Positions 5,947 through 13,688 of a stretch of DNA of 14,863 bases are shown here, piece after piece. The DNA is from an uncultured bacterium (GTDB lineage Bacteria; Bdellovibrionota_C; UBA2361; SZUA-149; CALKYB01). A model generated the notes under the pieces. That model did no database searches. It saw only the letters and a list, made by a program, of their open reading frames with translations, and was not told the origin of the DNA. Every line of letters begins with the position of its first letter. Within the stretch, counting starts at the first letter, position 1. Both the position numbers and the translations under genes were made by a program. The DNA is taken from NCBI GenBank assembly GCA_938003565.1, contig CALKYB010000147.1, forward strand, positions 1 through 14,863, given 5' to 3'.

Positions 5947-7239
5947 TTGCTAAGAGCTCTATATATTGCATCAACTGCTCTAGGGTTTATATTGTTACTG
6001 CTCTCAGGGATATACCCATGGTTTGAGATACCTAAAAATGCAGACTTCCAGGGAGCTTCAAATACCGAAGCATTGTATCGCATTTTCATTACAATCCTCA
6101 CTTTAATTCTAATTTTTCAAATTCTAATAAGGAAAGAATTTTCACGAGAAAGAATATCACACACCCTAAATTTTCTGATTCTCTTTCTTTTCGTTTTTCC
6201 TTTTTTACAACAATATTTCTCGCCAAACCTTCTCGCTAAAGCCTCGTGGTTGAATATTCAACATGAAAATCTCTCGTGGCTTGGCGGAGATGTCTACACA
6301 ACTCAAGAGTACACCCGCTATAATTTCAAAAATAAACTTTTAGTTGTCGACTCTCCCAGGGATATTGCTACATTCCCACTCCCCTACTTGAACTCAGACA
6401 CTTTCTCTCTGGGCACTATTTCAGAGGCTCTTAGCTGGGCCGGCTTCTCAAATCACTTTTGTCAATTTGCAAAAAAAGGCTACTTCTTAGCCTGGTTAGG
6501 AACTTTATTGCTAAGCCTACTTCTTTGTAGACAAAATGAAGTAATAGATCTGAAATTAATTAAAAAAAACCTCAAGCAGACTTGCTTGCTTCTTTCTTGT
6601 AGCGCAGGAGTAATTCTAACACTGGTCGCTTCCACTAGCTTTTTTATTTCTAAAGCTGAAAATGATGCGAAGAAGGGCTACTATCTTTCATCAAAAAGAA
6701 ACCTTCTTCGAGCTAGCTCAACATTTCCACTAATCGCTAAGAACAGCTCATTTATTCTCCAACTGGGCCTTCTAGACCTAAAACTCAATCAAAACTCACC
6801 CTACAGTCAAATCTATCAGGCAAAATCGTTTATAGATAGAGCTCAGGGTTACCTGGCAGAAGAACTTCTTCTAGGTCTAATAGAAGGTACTTCCTCAACG
6901 AATCGAGAAGCCCGCAGATTACTCACAAGGGTCTCGATTGACAAAATCAATTCGAATCAAATAGCAGATGCCAGAAATATACTTGATAAAGTACTTTACC
7001 ACGAACCAGACGCAATTAAGGCTAACTATATCGCTCAACTCGTGACACTTCGAGAAAGCGACATTAAGAAGCTCAGAGGGCTGGTAGCTCGTCAGAAACA
7101 GACCTACCAATCGTTCAATACTAAAGGTAAGAAAACCGTTCTCGCTAGCGCCAATGAAAACCTAGCCTTTCTAGAACTACAAGAATCTAAGCTTGACCAG
7201 GCTCTCGAAACCTGGAGAAACAGAGGTTCTGGTAAATGA
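5947..7239 (+). CDS. Unrecognised membrane protein with TPR-like tail
   Basis: I do not recognise this 430-residue protein. It has membrane segments at about 5-23, 44-62 and 74-92, an extracytoplasmic-looking loop of about 85 residues rich in aromatic residues (93-177), two further helices at about 178-195 and 212-234, then a helical tail (240-430) resembling TPR or Sel1-type repeats but without clear consensus. The start is inferred as TTG at 5947, 17 bases after the adaptor stop; GGA at 5935-5937 is a poor ribosome site. There is no ATG codon in this frame anywhere in the gene, so a non-ATG start is forced. The stop overlaps the next start (ATGA), showing coupling to the 1137-residue transferase. 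The layout resembles O-antigen ligase/polymerase-type proteins with TPR tails, but I see no Wzy_C motif, so a glycan polymerase role is only a guess. Confidence 0.75.
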   Translation: MLRALYIASTALGFILLLLSGIYPWFEIPKNADFQGASNTEALYRIFITILTLILIFQILIRKEFSRERISHTLNFLILFLFVFPFLQQYFSPNLLAKASWLNIQHENLSWLGGDVYTTQEYTRYNFKNKLLVVDSPRDIATFPLPYLNSDTFSLGTISEALSWAGFSNHFCQFAKKGYFLAWLGTLLLSLLLCRQNEVIDLKLIKKNLKQTCLLLSCSAGVILTLVASTSFFISKAENDAKKGYYLSSKRNLLRASSTFPLIAKNSSFILQLGLLDLKLNQNSPYSQIYQAKSFIDRAQGYLAEELLLGLIEGTSSTNREARRLLTRVSIDKINSNQIADARNILDKVLYHEPDAIKANYIAQLVTLRESDIKKLRGLVARQKQTYQSFNTKGKKTVLASANENLAFLELQESKLDQALETWRNRGSGK

Positions 7240-10200
7240 TCAATCTTAGAGAGTCTTTGAACAAAAAACTTGTCATTACCATACTATTGGCTTCTCTCGT
7301 GCTTAGCCTTACCATCTCAAAGGCTTTCTTCTCCCACGACAGCGAAGTGAAGTTAGTAGAGGGAGAAATCAATTGGCAGGAAACCCACACTCCCTGGAGA
7401 ACGGCTTACTTTAGAAAAAAGATAAATATTACTGCATCAGTTCAACATGCTTGGTTCATGATGGGAGCAAGAGACTCCTTTGAGCTACTTGTCAACGGAA
7501 ATACTGTTGGGCGTTTTTTTCACTGGAGACCAACAAGGCCATTTCAAAACGGATTGAGTGAGTCAGGCCAAAAATTAGTCAAAACCCAGCCAGCTCTTAG
7601 CCTCAATTATCCACGGGAGTATCAATGGAGTGCTCATAAAAGTTATAAACTTCCAGTATATTTTGACCTTCAACCCTACTTAAAAAAGGGAGAAAACATC
7701 GTCGCTATTAAGGTAGAGTCAAGGAAGACAAATGCGTCTTTCTACTCTCGTGGACTGATTGGTATGAGTACCGGTCAATCCATTTCGCTTCTCTCGGACG
7801 ACACATGGCTAGCTACTACACTACCTCTCAAAGATGGTAGAAATCACTGGAGTGAAATTGGATTTAACGACGAGAGCTGGCAAAAAAGTCAGGCCAGCAA
7901 AATCTCTGACCAATCTGTGTACAACAGCTTTAACCCAAGCGTGTTTTCCAAAAATTTCGAGGGTCAGCTGCTAACCAAAGGCTCTGACGTTGAGGTTGAT
8001 GCTCACTGGTTTTCAAGCAATTGGATCTTAGAAAGTACTCCGGAAGACGCTTGGATTAGAATTTACGCCAACCGAAAGTATACGGCATTTATTAATGGGA
8101 AAGTGCTCAAAATCCCATCCAAGCGAAACAACAGTAGCGATTCAGGGGAATGGATAGCTCAAACAAAGAGAGGTCAAGACCTACCAGCAAATCCGGAACT
8201 TCTCGATCCAGACGAAATCGGCGACTACTTTTCCGGGAGCAAATTTCAGAACGCCCCACATAGCGATCCAACGATAAACAATTTCAAAATGTTCAACAAT
8301 GAACAAAACCGCACTAAGGAATCTCCTTTTGCATCTCTAGACACCCCTGAGAATTCGGGCAGTACAGGTAGAAGTATTGATGCCTCCGCTTTCGACCCTA
8401 GATCATACAGGCCAGAAAGACCTACACCAAAGAACCTAACTCGCTCACTTAGCGATGAATCTTTCTACATGTATTCAATAAAGTGGCTTTTAAAAAAGGG
8501 GAATAACTCGATCTCAATCAGGGTCAACAATCCAAAATTGGCTAGCGGGCTACCTTCTGTTGCCATTGATGGCCTTGCCCATCTTAAAAATAATCAGGTC
8601 TCCCCACTCAAATCAGACAAAACTTGGACCTCAATGGGTCAAACCATCGATGGCACATTTAATGCCTCGCTAGTAGTTAAACACTCGGAAAAACTAGGGT
8701 TTAAAAGACCAAAAATGGAATACCGAGGTAGAGTCTATTCCATGGGGCATAAACTAAAAGACTTGTTCATAGTCTACGGATTATTCGTATCCTTACTAAG
8801 TTTACTCTCAGCGCTGACACTCAAAGATGAAAGGCTTGAGGTTAAGCGGGAAGCCATTGTCTACGCTCTCTTCATGGCATCACTCATCGGCCTAAGTGCC
8901 TTTATCTTAGAATCCTCATTTTGGGAGCGACACGAAGTAATTTACTTTAAGAAGCAGTCAACGTGGCTTTTCGTTGTCTTTCTACAAATGCTTTTTGCCA
9001 CTCTAGTTTTCAACAGAATCACAGGCAAAAAGAACTTCGTTTCGAACTTATACCAAAGTACTCATCGAAACTTGCTCAAACAAAGTCAATCTAATACTTG
9101 GTCTATCTTAGTAACACTCATTCTAGCCCTAGGCTTTGTTTTACGAGTTTATAGACTATCCGAACAACCCTTAGATGATGATGAATACGCTTCAACCCAG
9201 GCATCAATAGCCATAGCAAACACCGGAGTCCCACAATTCGACGGAGACATTTGGTACACTAGAAGTCCGCTGTACCACTATTTAGTGGGTTCTATGATTA
9301 AAATATTTGGTTACGGCCCTCTAGCATTAAAACTGCCTAGTATCTTCTTTTCAATCTTAACAGCCTACTTAGTTTATAGAATTGGAAAAGAAGTTTGCCA
9401 CAGTAAAGGGATTGGTCTGGCAGCTATGGTGCTCTATACCTTCCACCCATTTGCCATATACAGTGCTCACATAGCCCGCTTCTATCAACAACAGCAGTTT
9501 TTTTATCTACTAACTGTTTACCTGTTTATTCGAGGATTCGTTCTTGGCAAAAATCAGACTCTAGCATTCGCAACCCTATTTTCATTCCTCTTTGCGTTTT
9601 TAAGCCAGGAAATAAGTATAATTTTAGGGTTTCAACTTGTATTGGCCTATTTATGTTTTGCAAAGAAAAGATCCAGCTATGACAATTCTCAACTAGTAAC
9701 CGTAGCTATCTCAGTAATTCTTATTGCAGTAATAAATCTTTTCATATTTCAAACTAAATGCCTAACTAGACTAGAGGGTGTATCACCTAATCTAGAGGCA
9801 ACGTTGGGGTTAAATTTCAATAATCCTATGAACTTTTTCTCAATGTTAATAGGCTACTCGCGACTTCACGTCCCCTTGAGCTTCTTCTTCCTACTGGGCT
9901 TACCTTTTTGTTTAAGAAAAAATAATTCAAATATTTTTGTTTTATACTTTTTCACTTTAAGCGGGATTTTCTTTTCAAATGTTCTAATTACTGGAGTTAG
10001 TTTTAGGTACCAATACGGCTTAATCCCACTATGGTTAATTCTCTCAGTTTATGGTAGCTGGTCTTTGATTGAGCTTGCTACGGAAAAAATTCGAACGGCA
10101 CAAGAAAAACGACACCTCTGGCTCGCTCCCTTCTCTTTCTCTATATTTTTCTTAACATTCTTTTTGTCTTTCTCTCCTTGGAGAATTATCGACTCTTATG

Positions 10201-10649
10201 ATGCAAAAATTCTGGGAGATTCCACGGGAGCTCTGCAATACGTCCAGCAAAGAATAAAGGCAGGGGATAAGGTAGCCATTACGGAGCCTCACCCTCATGC
10301 GGCAAAAGTGGAACTAGGAAAAGTAGACTATGACCTCGCAATTCCGCTTCTTTATGACTATGCTTACCTAAAAAATGGCGTTCTCGTTGATCGGAACGGA
10401 GGAGCAGAAGTGCTCTCAGGTGTAAATGATCTACAAAAAGTAATCGCAAACAATGACCGTGTATGGGTCCTGGTCAATCGGGAGAAGTTTCGCTCAAGAG
10501 GCAAAAATATAAGATGGGAGTATCCAGGGGCAAGGGCCGAACTTTTTCTCAGAGAAAATTTGACGATTGTTCATGAAACCTATTTATGGACTGTTTTTCT
10601 ATGGGACAAAGAATCTGGAGCTTATCGTTCTTTTCGAACCCACGGCTAA
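7236..10649 (+). CDS. Jelly-roll domains fused to ArnT/PMT-like GT-C transferase
   Basis: This 1137-residue protein has an N-terminal membrane anchor (about 12-32), a large periplasmic part (35-500) and a polytopic C-terminal half. The periplasmic part looks like two galactose-binding-type jelly rolls, as in GH2 and rhamnosidase accessory domains: DSFELLVNGNTVGRFFHW near 78-95 with FNDESW near 210, and RKYTAFINGKVL near 279-290 with KKGNNSISIRVNN near 419-431, separated by an Asn/Ser/Pro-rich insertion (about 295-405). From about 505, roughly ten or more membrane helices follow. The first large loop contains D647-D648-D649-E650, the acidic catalytic-type motif of polyprenyl-phosphate-sugar transferases (PMT, ArnT). 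Such enzymes move a sugar from a lipid carrier to a lipid, protein or glycan outside the membrane; the GT2 enzyme at 899 could make that donor. The ATG overlaps the previous stop. Acceptor unknown. Confidence 0.85.
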   Translation: MINLRESLNKKLVITILLASLVLSLTISKAFFSHDSEVKLVEGEINWQETHTPWRTAYFRKKINITASVQHAWFMMGARDSFELLVNGNTVGRFFHWRPTRPFQNGLSESGQKLVKTQPALSLNYPREYQWSAHKSYKLPVYFDLQPYLKKGENIVAIKVESRKTNASFYSRGLIGMSTGQSISLLSDDTWLATTLPLKDGRNHWSEIGFNDESWQKSQASKISDQSVYNSFNPSVFSKNFEGQLLTKGSDVEVDAHWFSSNWILESTPEDAWIRIYANRKYTAFINGKVLKIPSKRNNSSDSGEWIAQTKRGQDLPANPELLDPDEIGDYFSGSKFQNAPHSDPTINNFKMFNNEQNRTKESPFASLDTPENSGSTGRSIDASAFDPRSYRPERPTPKNLTRSLSDESFYMYSIKWLLKKGNNSISIRVNNPKLASGLPSVAIDGLAHLKNNQVSPLKSDKTWTSMGQTIDGTFNASLVVKHSEKLGFKRPKMEYRGRVYSMGHKLKDLFIVYGLFVSLLSLLSALTLKDERLEVKREAIVYALFMASLIGLSAFILESSFWERHEVIYFKKQSTWLFVVFLQMLFATLVFNRITGKKNFVSNLYQSTHRNLLKQSQSNTWSILVTLILALGFVLRVYRLSEQPLDDDEYASTQASIAIANTGVPQFDGDIWYTRSPLYHYLVGSMIKIFGYGPLALKLPSIFFSILTAYLVYRIGKEVCHSKGIGLAAMVLYTFHPFAIYSAHIARFYQQQQFFYLLTVYLFIRGFVLGKNQTLAFATLFSFLFAFLSQEISIILGFQLVLAYLCFAKKRSSYDNSQLVTVAISVILIAVINLFIFQTKCLTRLEGVSPNLEATLGLNFNNPMNFFSMLIGYSRLHVPLSFFFLLGLPFCLRKNNSNIFVLYFFTLSGIFFSNVLITGVSFRYQYGLIPLWLILSVYGSWSLIELATEKIRTAQEKRHLWLAPFSFSIFFLTFFLSFSPWRIIDSYDAKILGDSTGALQYVQQRIKAGDKVAITEPHPHAAKVELGKVDYDLAIPLLYDYAYLKNGVLVDRNGGAEVLSGVNDLQKVIANNDRVWVLVNREKFRSRGKNIRWEYPGARAELFLRENLTIVHETYLWTVFLWDKESGAYRSFRTHG

Positions 10650-10707
10650 ACCTCAAAGCTCATTCATAAACTCACCACTACAGTAATTACAAAAACTCTC
10701 TTCAGAA

Positions 10708-10722
10708 TTGTAAATTTTACCA
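10708..10722. promoter_or_regulatory. TTGTA-N5-TACCA site upstream of secreted-protein gene
   Basis: TTGTAAATTTTACCA differs at one position from the TTGTA-N5-TACAA palindrome upstream of the GT2-receiver and TolC genes. Its centre is about 83 bp before the predicted sigma-54 start at 10798, between the distances at the other two genes (about 75 and 94). A further half site, TTACAA, lies at 10687-10692. This suggests binding by the same enhancer-binding protein. Confidence 0.5.
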
Positions 10723-10771
10723 AACTAAAGAAAAAATTTTCATAGACACCCCAATAAATGCCTCTGAGGAT

Positions 10772-10787
10772 TGGCACAGTGCTTGCA
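10772..10787 (+). promoter_or_regulatory. Consensus sigma-54 promoter of secreted-protein gene
   Basis: TGGCAC-AGTGC-TTGCA is an exact match to the sigma-54 consensus TGGCAC-N5-TTGCW, with GG at 10773-10774 and GC at 10785-10786. Transcription should begin near 10798, leaving a 24-base leader with GGAGGT at 10812-10817. The gene is therefore a unit separate from the operon upstream, although I saw no terminator between 10650 and 10771. Confidence 0.88.
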
Positions 10788-10821
10788 ACGAATATAGAGA
10801 ATTTTTCTATCGGAGGTACAA

Positions 10822-13527
10822 ATGAAAAAAAATCTTTTCTATACATATTTCACATTGAGACTACTCTGCGTTTACCTAATGGCAAACATTGCCGACGCGC
10901 AAACCATTGACAGTGATGGCGATGGTCTTTTAGATCATATGGAATATGGATTAGTGGAGACTCGAGAAGGATTTCTACCTACTTCTGAGGTTCCACAACC
11001 AAAAGTAGAGTGTGACGGCAACATCTATCAAATCTATAGCGCTCCGTCACAGCTCGCCAAAGTAGATCTTGTCTCTCGCTCCTTCGAGAATATTGGTGAC
11101 ACTTCTCACGCACAAAAATTAAATGCAGGGGGATACAACTCTGAGGATGGATACATATACGCAATCAACCGCGGTTCGCCAGATAGGGAGGTAGTAAGAA
11201 TTGGTGGTGATGGTAGTGTGGGTAGTATCGGACCAATCCAAGGGCTTCCGAAATATAACTATGTTTCGGGAAGCTTTGGACCTAACAATTTATTCTATGT
11301 TTCAGACTATGGTTGGCTCTACGGAATCAATGTAAAAACACAAACTGTAGAGTATGCGAAACCACTCTCAGTTAATCCCCCTGGTGCTGAAATTGACCTA
11401 GCCTATGATCGTATAAACGACGTTTTCTACGTCACCTCGGGCAAAGGTAGTTTTAGCAAAATTGATCATAAAACCGGCGACTTAAAGATAATTGGTGATG
11501 TGGGTTCAGTTTTCGGAGCCTTAGTCTCAGATAGCTACGGAAACATTTATGGAATAGACAACAAAGGCACTGGGCTATACAGATTTAACGTTTATGATGC
11601 TTCAAAAACAAGAGTCTCAGATGCTCCTGGCGCAAGTCAAAATGACGCCGCTATGTGCAACGATATTCACCTCTTTTTAGATACTGATGGGGATGGAATC
11701 GACGATGAGTATGATGACGATGCTGATGGAGACGGTCTCGACAATATCACAGATTGCGGCGGCCTCAATCCAACGGGTGACGAGGATGGAGATTCAATCC
11801 CAAATTGGACTGACGCATCGGACTCTGGTGAGCCTGGAGATGGCTCATTAACAAACTATGAAGATTCCAACATGGACGGCATCCCGGATGCTTTTGATTC
11901 TGACAATGACGGAATTGCCAACCATAAAGACACTGATTCCGACAACGATAATATTAGTGATGCACAAGAAGGCAGCACGGACAGTGATAACGACTCCATC
12001 CCTGACTTTCTTGATACAGATTCTGATAACGATGGCTTATCCGATGAAACTGAAAGCACAAAGGATACAGACGGTGATGGCGTACTGGACTATATGGATT
12101 CCGATGACGATAACGATGGAATACCTACCATCGAAGACAAATGTCCAGGATGCAATTTCTCAGACAATATTATCGAATACGACTACCGAGATTTCGAAAC
12201 TTTAGATGTCTGGGGTGTCTATCTCGAGCAATACAAACAAGCACGAAGAGAATGGAATACCTTAAAAACTGAGCTCCATTGCTTTGACGAAAACATGTCA
12301 CTAGAGGAAGACAAGCAGGGATTCAGAGAGGAGGAATTCTTCCTGAAAGAAGACAGTGAGGTTGTAGTAACTGCTCTATTTGACGGTGCACAAAACTTCA
12401 ACTCCCTATCTTGGTATGACAGTGCCCTGGCTGTGCCGGAGCTAACCACAATTTGGAATGCCTTTGCCTTCGGACCGCTAGCACCTTTAATGCCCGGCTC
12501 TGCCAAAAGTTTGGGAATTCTACCAGCTGGCACAAAGCTTCGTTTTGCGATTACCTCAGATGGAGCAAACGGAGGTGAGCAGATTGTTTACCAAGAAGCG
12601 TTTAGAAACAACAAGCAACTGGAGCTATTCGCATCCAAGTTTCACACAGCAGATCTAGAGAGTGGAAATCTCTACCTAGCTTTCGAAGATAAACCGAATG
12701 GGGGAGACTGGGATTTCAATGATGTTGTATTCAAGGTTAGCATAATGCCACGTTACTCCGTCGATACTGGAATAGTATCAACTCAATACAGTGAAGTATT
12801 ACCCGGCATCTCAGGCCTCTATTCTGATCGAGGCAGAAGAGGTGTTAAGAGACAGCTAGAAAGGCTCAACCTAAATGATGAAAAATTTGAAAGTTCCGCA
12901 GAACTCTTCAAACTGCCAGAAAATAAGGTTGATATAAACTTCTCCTTTTTGGATGATCGAAGCCCAATGAAATTCTCTATCGGACTTATTGACTGGTCAC
13001 TGCTTAAAGGTCTCGACCCACAATCACTAGCTTTTAGAGAAGTGGTAGCTAAAAACACTGTGGTTATCATGGACGACAGAAATGTTAATCCTGGAGACAG
13101 TCAAAGCTTCAATCCCTATAACTTTGGACTACAAGGTAGCACTGTAGCTTTTGTAATGGTGCCAAATAATACCTTCAAGAAATTTGCATCAAATACTTTT
13201 CGCTATACTCCAAAAGGTAACGGTAACAACACCAAACGACAATGTCTCTTGAGTACATCAATAGCCAATCCAGGTTATATGGATCAGTTTATGTTCTTCA
13301 AAAACAACGACTCGATGCTCATGATGATTGAAGATAAAACTAGATTCGAGTCAAAGTTCGAACTTGGTGATAGCTCTAATAGCTCGTTTGACGACATTCA
13401 AATACTAGTTGAGCCAGCCCTTGAGGTAGTAGAGCAAACATCCGGATATAAGATAGCCGATAGAGACATTACTCAAGGCTTTAAAGGCCCCGATGGGAAC
13501 TCACCACAAAGACAAGGAGACTACTAA
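10822..13527 (+). CDS. Secreted TSP3-repeat protein with DUF4114-like domains
   Basis: This 901-residue protein has an N-terminal signal peptide (about 1-27, ending ADA) and a first calcium-binding motif, DSDGDGLLDHMEYG, directly after it. Residues about 50-280 form a repeated beta-strand region resembling DUF6923 or beta-propeller domains (YQIYSAPSQLAKVDL, FYVSDYGWLYGINVKT). Residues 287-439 are thrombospondin type 3-like repeats. A DUF4114-like domain follows, ending in EDKPNGGDWDFNDVVFKV near 645-662, and a degenerate second copy may end the protein (GDSSNSSFDDIQILVEP). No PEP-CTERM, LPXTG or beta-barrel anchor is visible, so retention may rely on calcium or glycan binding. The ribosome site GGAGGT is strong. 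With its own sigma-54 promoter next to adaptor and TolC genes, it is a plausible surface or matrix protein of this system. Ligand and export route are not shown. Confidence 0.85.
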   Translation: MKKNLFYTYFTLRLLCVYLMANIADAQTIDSDGDGLLDHMEYGLVETREGFLPTSEVPQPKVECDGNIYQIYSAPSQLAKVDLVSRSFENIGDTSHAQKLNAGGYNSEDGYIYAINRGSPDREVVRIGGDGSVGSIGPIQGLPKYNYVSGSFGPNNLFYVSDYGWLYGINVKTQTVEYAKPLSVNPPGAEIDLAYDRINDVFYVTSGKGSFSKIDHKTGDLKIIGDVGSVFGALVSDSYGNIYGIDNKGTGLYRFNVYDASKTRVSDAPGASQNDAAMCNDIHLFLDTDGDGIDDEYDDDADGDGLDNITDCGGLNPTGDEDGDSIPNWTDASDSGEPGDGSLTNYEDSNMDGIPDAFDSDNDGIANHKDTDSDNDNISDAQEGSTDSDNDSIPDFLDTDSDNDGLSDETESTKDTDGDGVLDYMDSDDDNDGIPTIEDKCPGCNFSDNIIEYDYRDFETLDVWGVYLEQYKQARREWNTLKTELHCFDENMSLEEDKQGFREEEFFLKEDSEVVVTALFDGAQNFNSLSWYDSALAVPELTTIWNAFAFGPLAPLMPGSAKSLGILPAGTKLRFAITSDGANGGEQIVYQEAFRNNKQLELFASKFHTADLESGNLYLAFEDKPNGGDWDFNDVVFKVSIMPRYSVDTGIVSTQYSEVLPGISGLYSDRGRRGVKRQLERLNLNDEKFESSAELFKLPENKVDINFSFLDDRSPMKFSIGLIDWSLLKGLDPQSLAFREVVAKNTVVIMDDRNVNPGDSQSFNPYNFGLQGSTVAFVMVPNNTFKKFASNTFRYTPKGNGNNTKRQCLLSTSIANPGYMDQFMFFKNNDSMLMMIEDKTRFESKFELGDSSNSSFDDIQILVEPALEVVEQTSGYKIADRDITQGFKGPDGNSPQRQGDY
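11680..12138 (+). repeat. TSP3-type calcium-binding repeat region
   Basis: The encoded residues 287-439 repeat the pattern DxDxDGxxDxxD, for example DTDGDGIDDEYD, DSDNDGIANHKD, DSDNDNISDAQE, DSDNDGLSDETE and DTDGDGVLDYMD. These side chains are typical calcium ligands of thrombospondin type 3 and related dockerin-like loops. At DNA level this gives degenerate GAT/GAC-rich direct repeats, which could expand or contract. The region probably forms a stiff, calcium-dependent spacer between the N-terminal beta domain and the DUF4114-like domain. Confidence 0.85.
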
Positions 13528-13550
13528 TCTACCCCTAATATAAACCCTCA

Positions 13551-13588
13551 GGGAGAGACACTTCTTACAAAGTGTCTCTCTCTTTATT
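13551..13588 (+). terminator. Intrinsic terminator after secreted-protein gene
   Basis: GAGAGACACTT (13553-13563) and AAGTGTCTCTC (13570-13580) form a perfect 11-bp stem with a 6-base loop; a G-T and a G-C pair can extend it. TCTTTATT follows. It starts 25 bases after the stop codon at 13525-13527. The end of its T-rich tail overlaps the TTGTA palindrome that begins at 13587. Confidence 0.85.
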
Positions 13589-13601
13589 GTAGAATATACA
13601 A
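13587..13601. promoter_or_regulatory. TTGTA-N5-TACAA palindrome upstream of TolC gene
   Basis: TTGTAGAATATACAA is a perfect match to the palindrome at 782-796, with one more symmetric base pair outside (ATTGTA...TACAAT). Its centre is about 94 bp before the predicted sigma-54 start at 13688. A half site, TTACAA, also lies at 13644-13649. It is the third copy of a candidate enhancer-binding site in the window. Confidence 0.6.
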
Positions 13602-13605
13602 TCGC

Positions 13606-13625
13606 ACCTAAGCACTTAGGTTTTT
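13606..13625 (+). terminator. Second small hairpin with T-tract
   Basis: ACCTAAG-CACTTAGGT is a near-perfect palindrome (13606-13621) followed by TTTTT. With a GCAC tetraloop the stem has 6 bp. It may be a backup terminator for the gene upstream, or simply a palindrome lying between the enhancer-like site and the sigma-54 promoter of the TolC gene. Confidence 0.45.
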
Positions 13626-13661
13626 CTCAATTATTTCAGATGATTACAAATTCTCAGGCGA

Positions 13662-13677
13662 TGGCACCAAACTTGCT
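13662..13677 (+). promoter_or_regulatory. Consensus sigma-54 promoter of TolC-family gene
   Basis: TGGCAC-CAAAC-TTGCT matches the sigma-54 consensus exactly, with GG at 13663-13664 and GC at 13675-13676. The predicted transcription start is about 13688, one base before the ATG at 13689, which would leave essentially no leader. Either translation is leaderless or the real start lies further downstream. Confidence 0.82.
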
Positions 13678-13688
13678 TAATAGTGAGT

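Noticed and set aside
11858..12205. A 115-codon plus-strand frame inside the secreted-protein gene
   Set aside because: It is an alternative frame of the repetitive Asp-rich coding region, with Thr/Ile-rich low-complexity sequence and no start signal.
13430..13527. PEP-CTERM or LPXTG sorting signal at the end of the secreted protein
   Set aside because: The C terminus is polar and ends GPDGNSPQRQGDY, with no motif, hydrophobic helix or basic tail.
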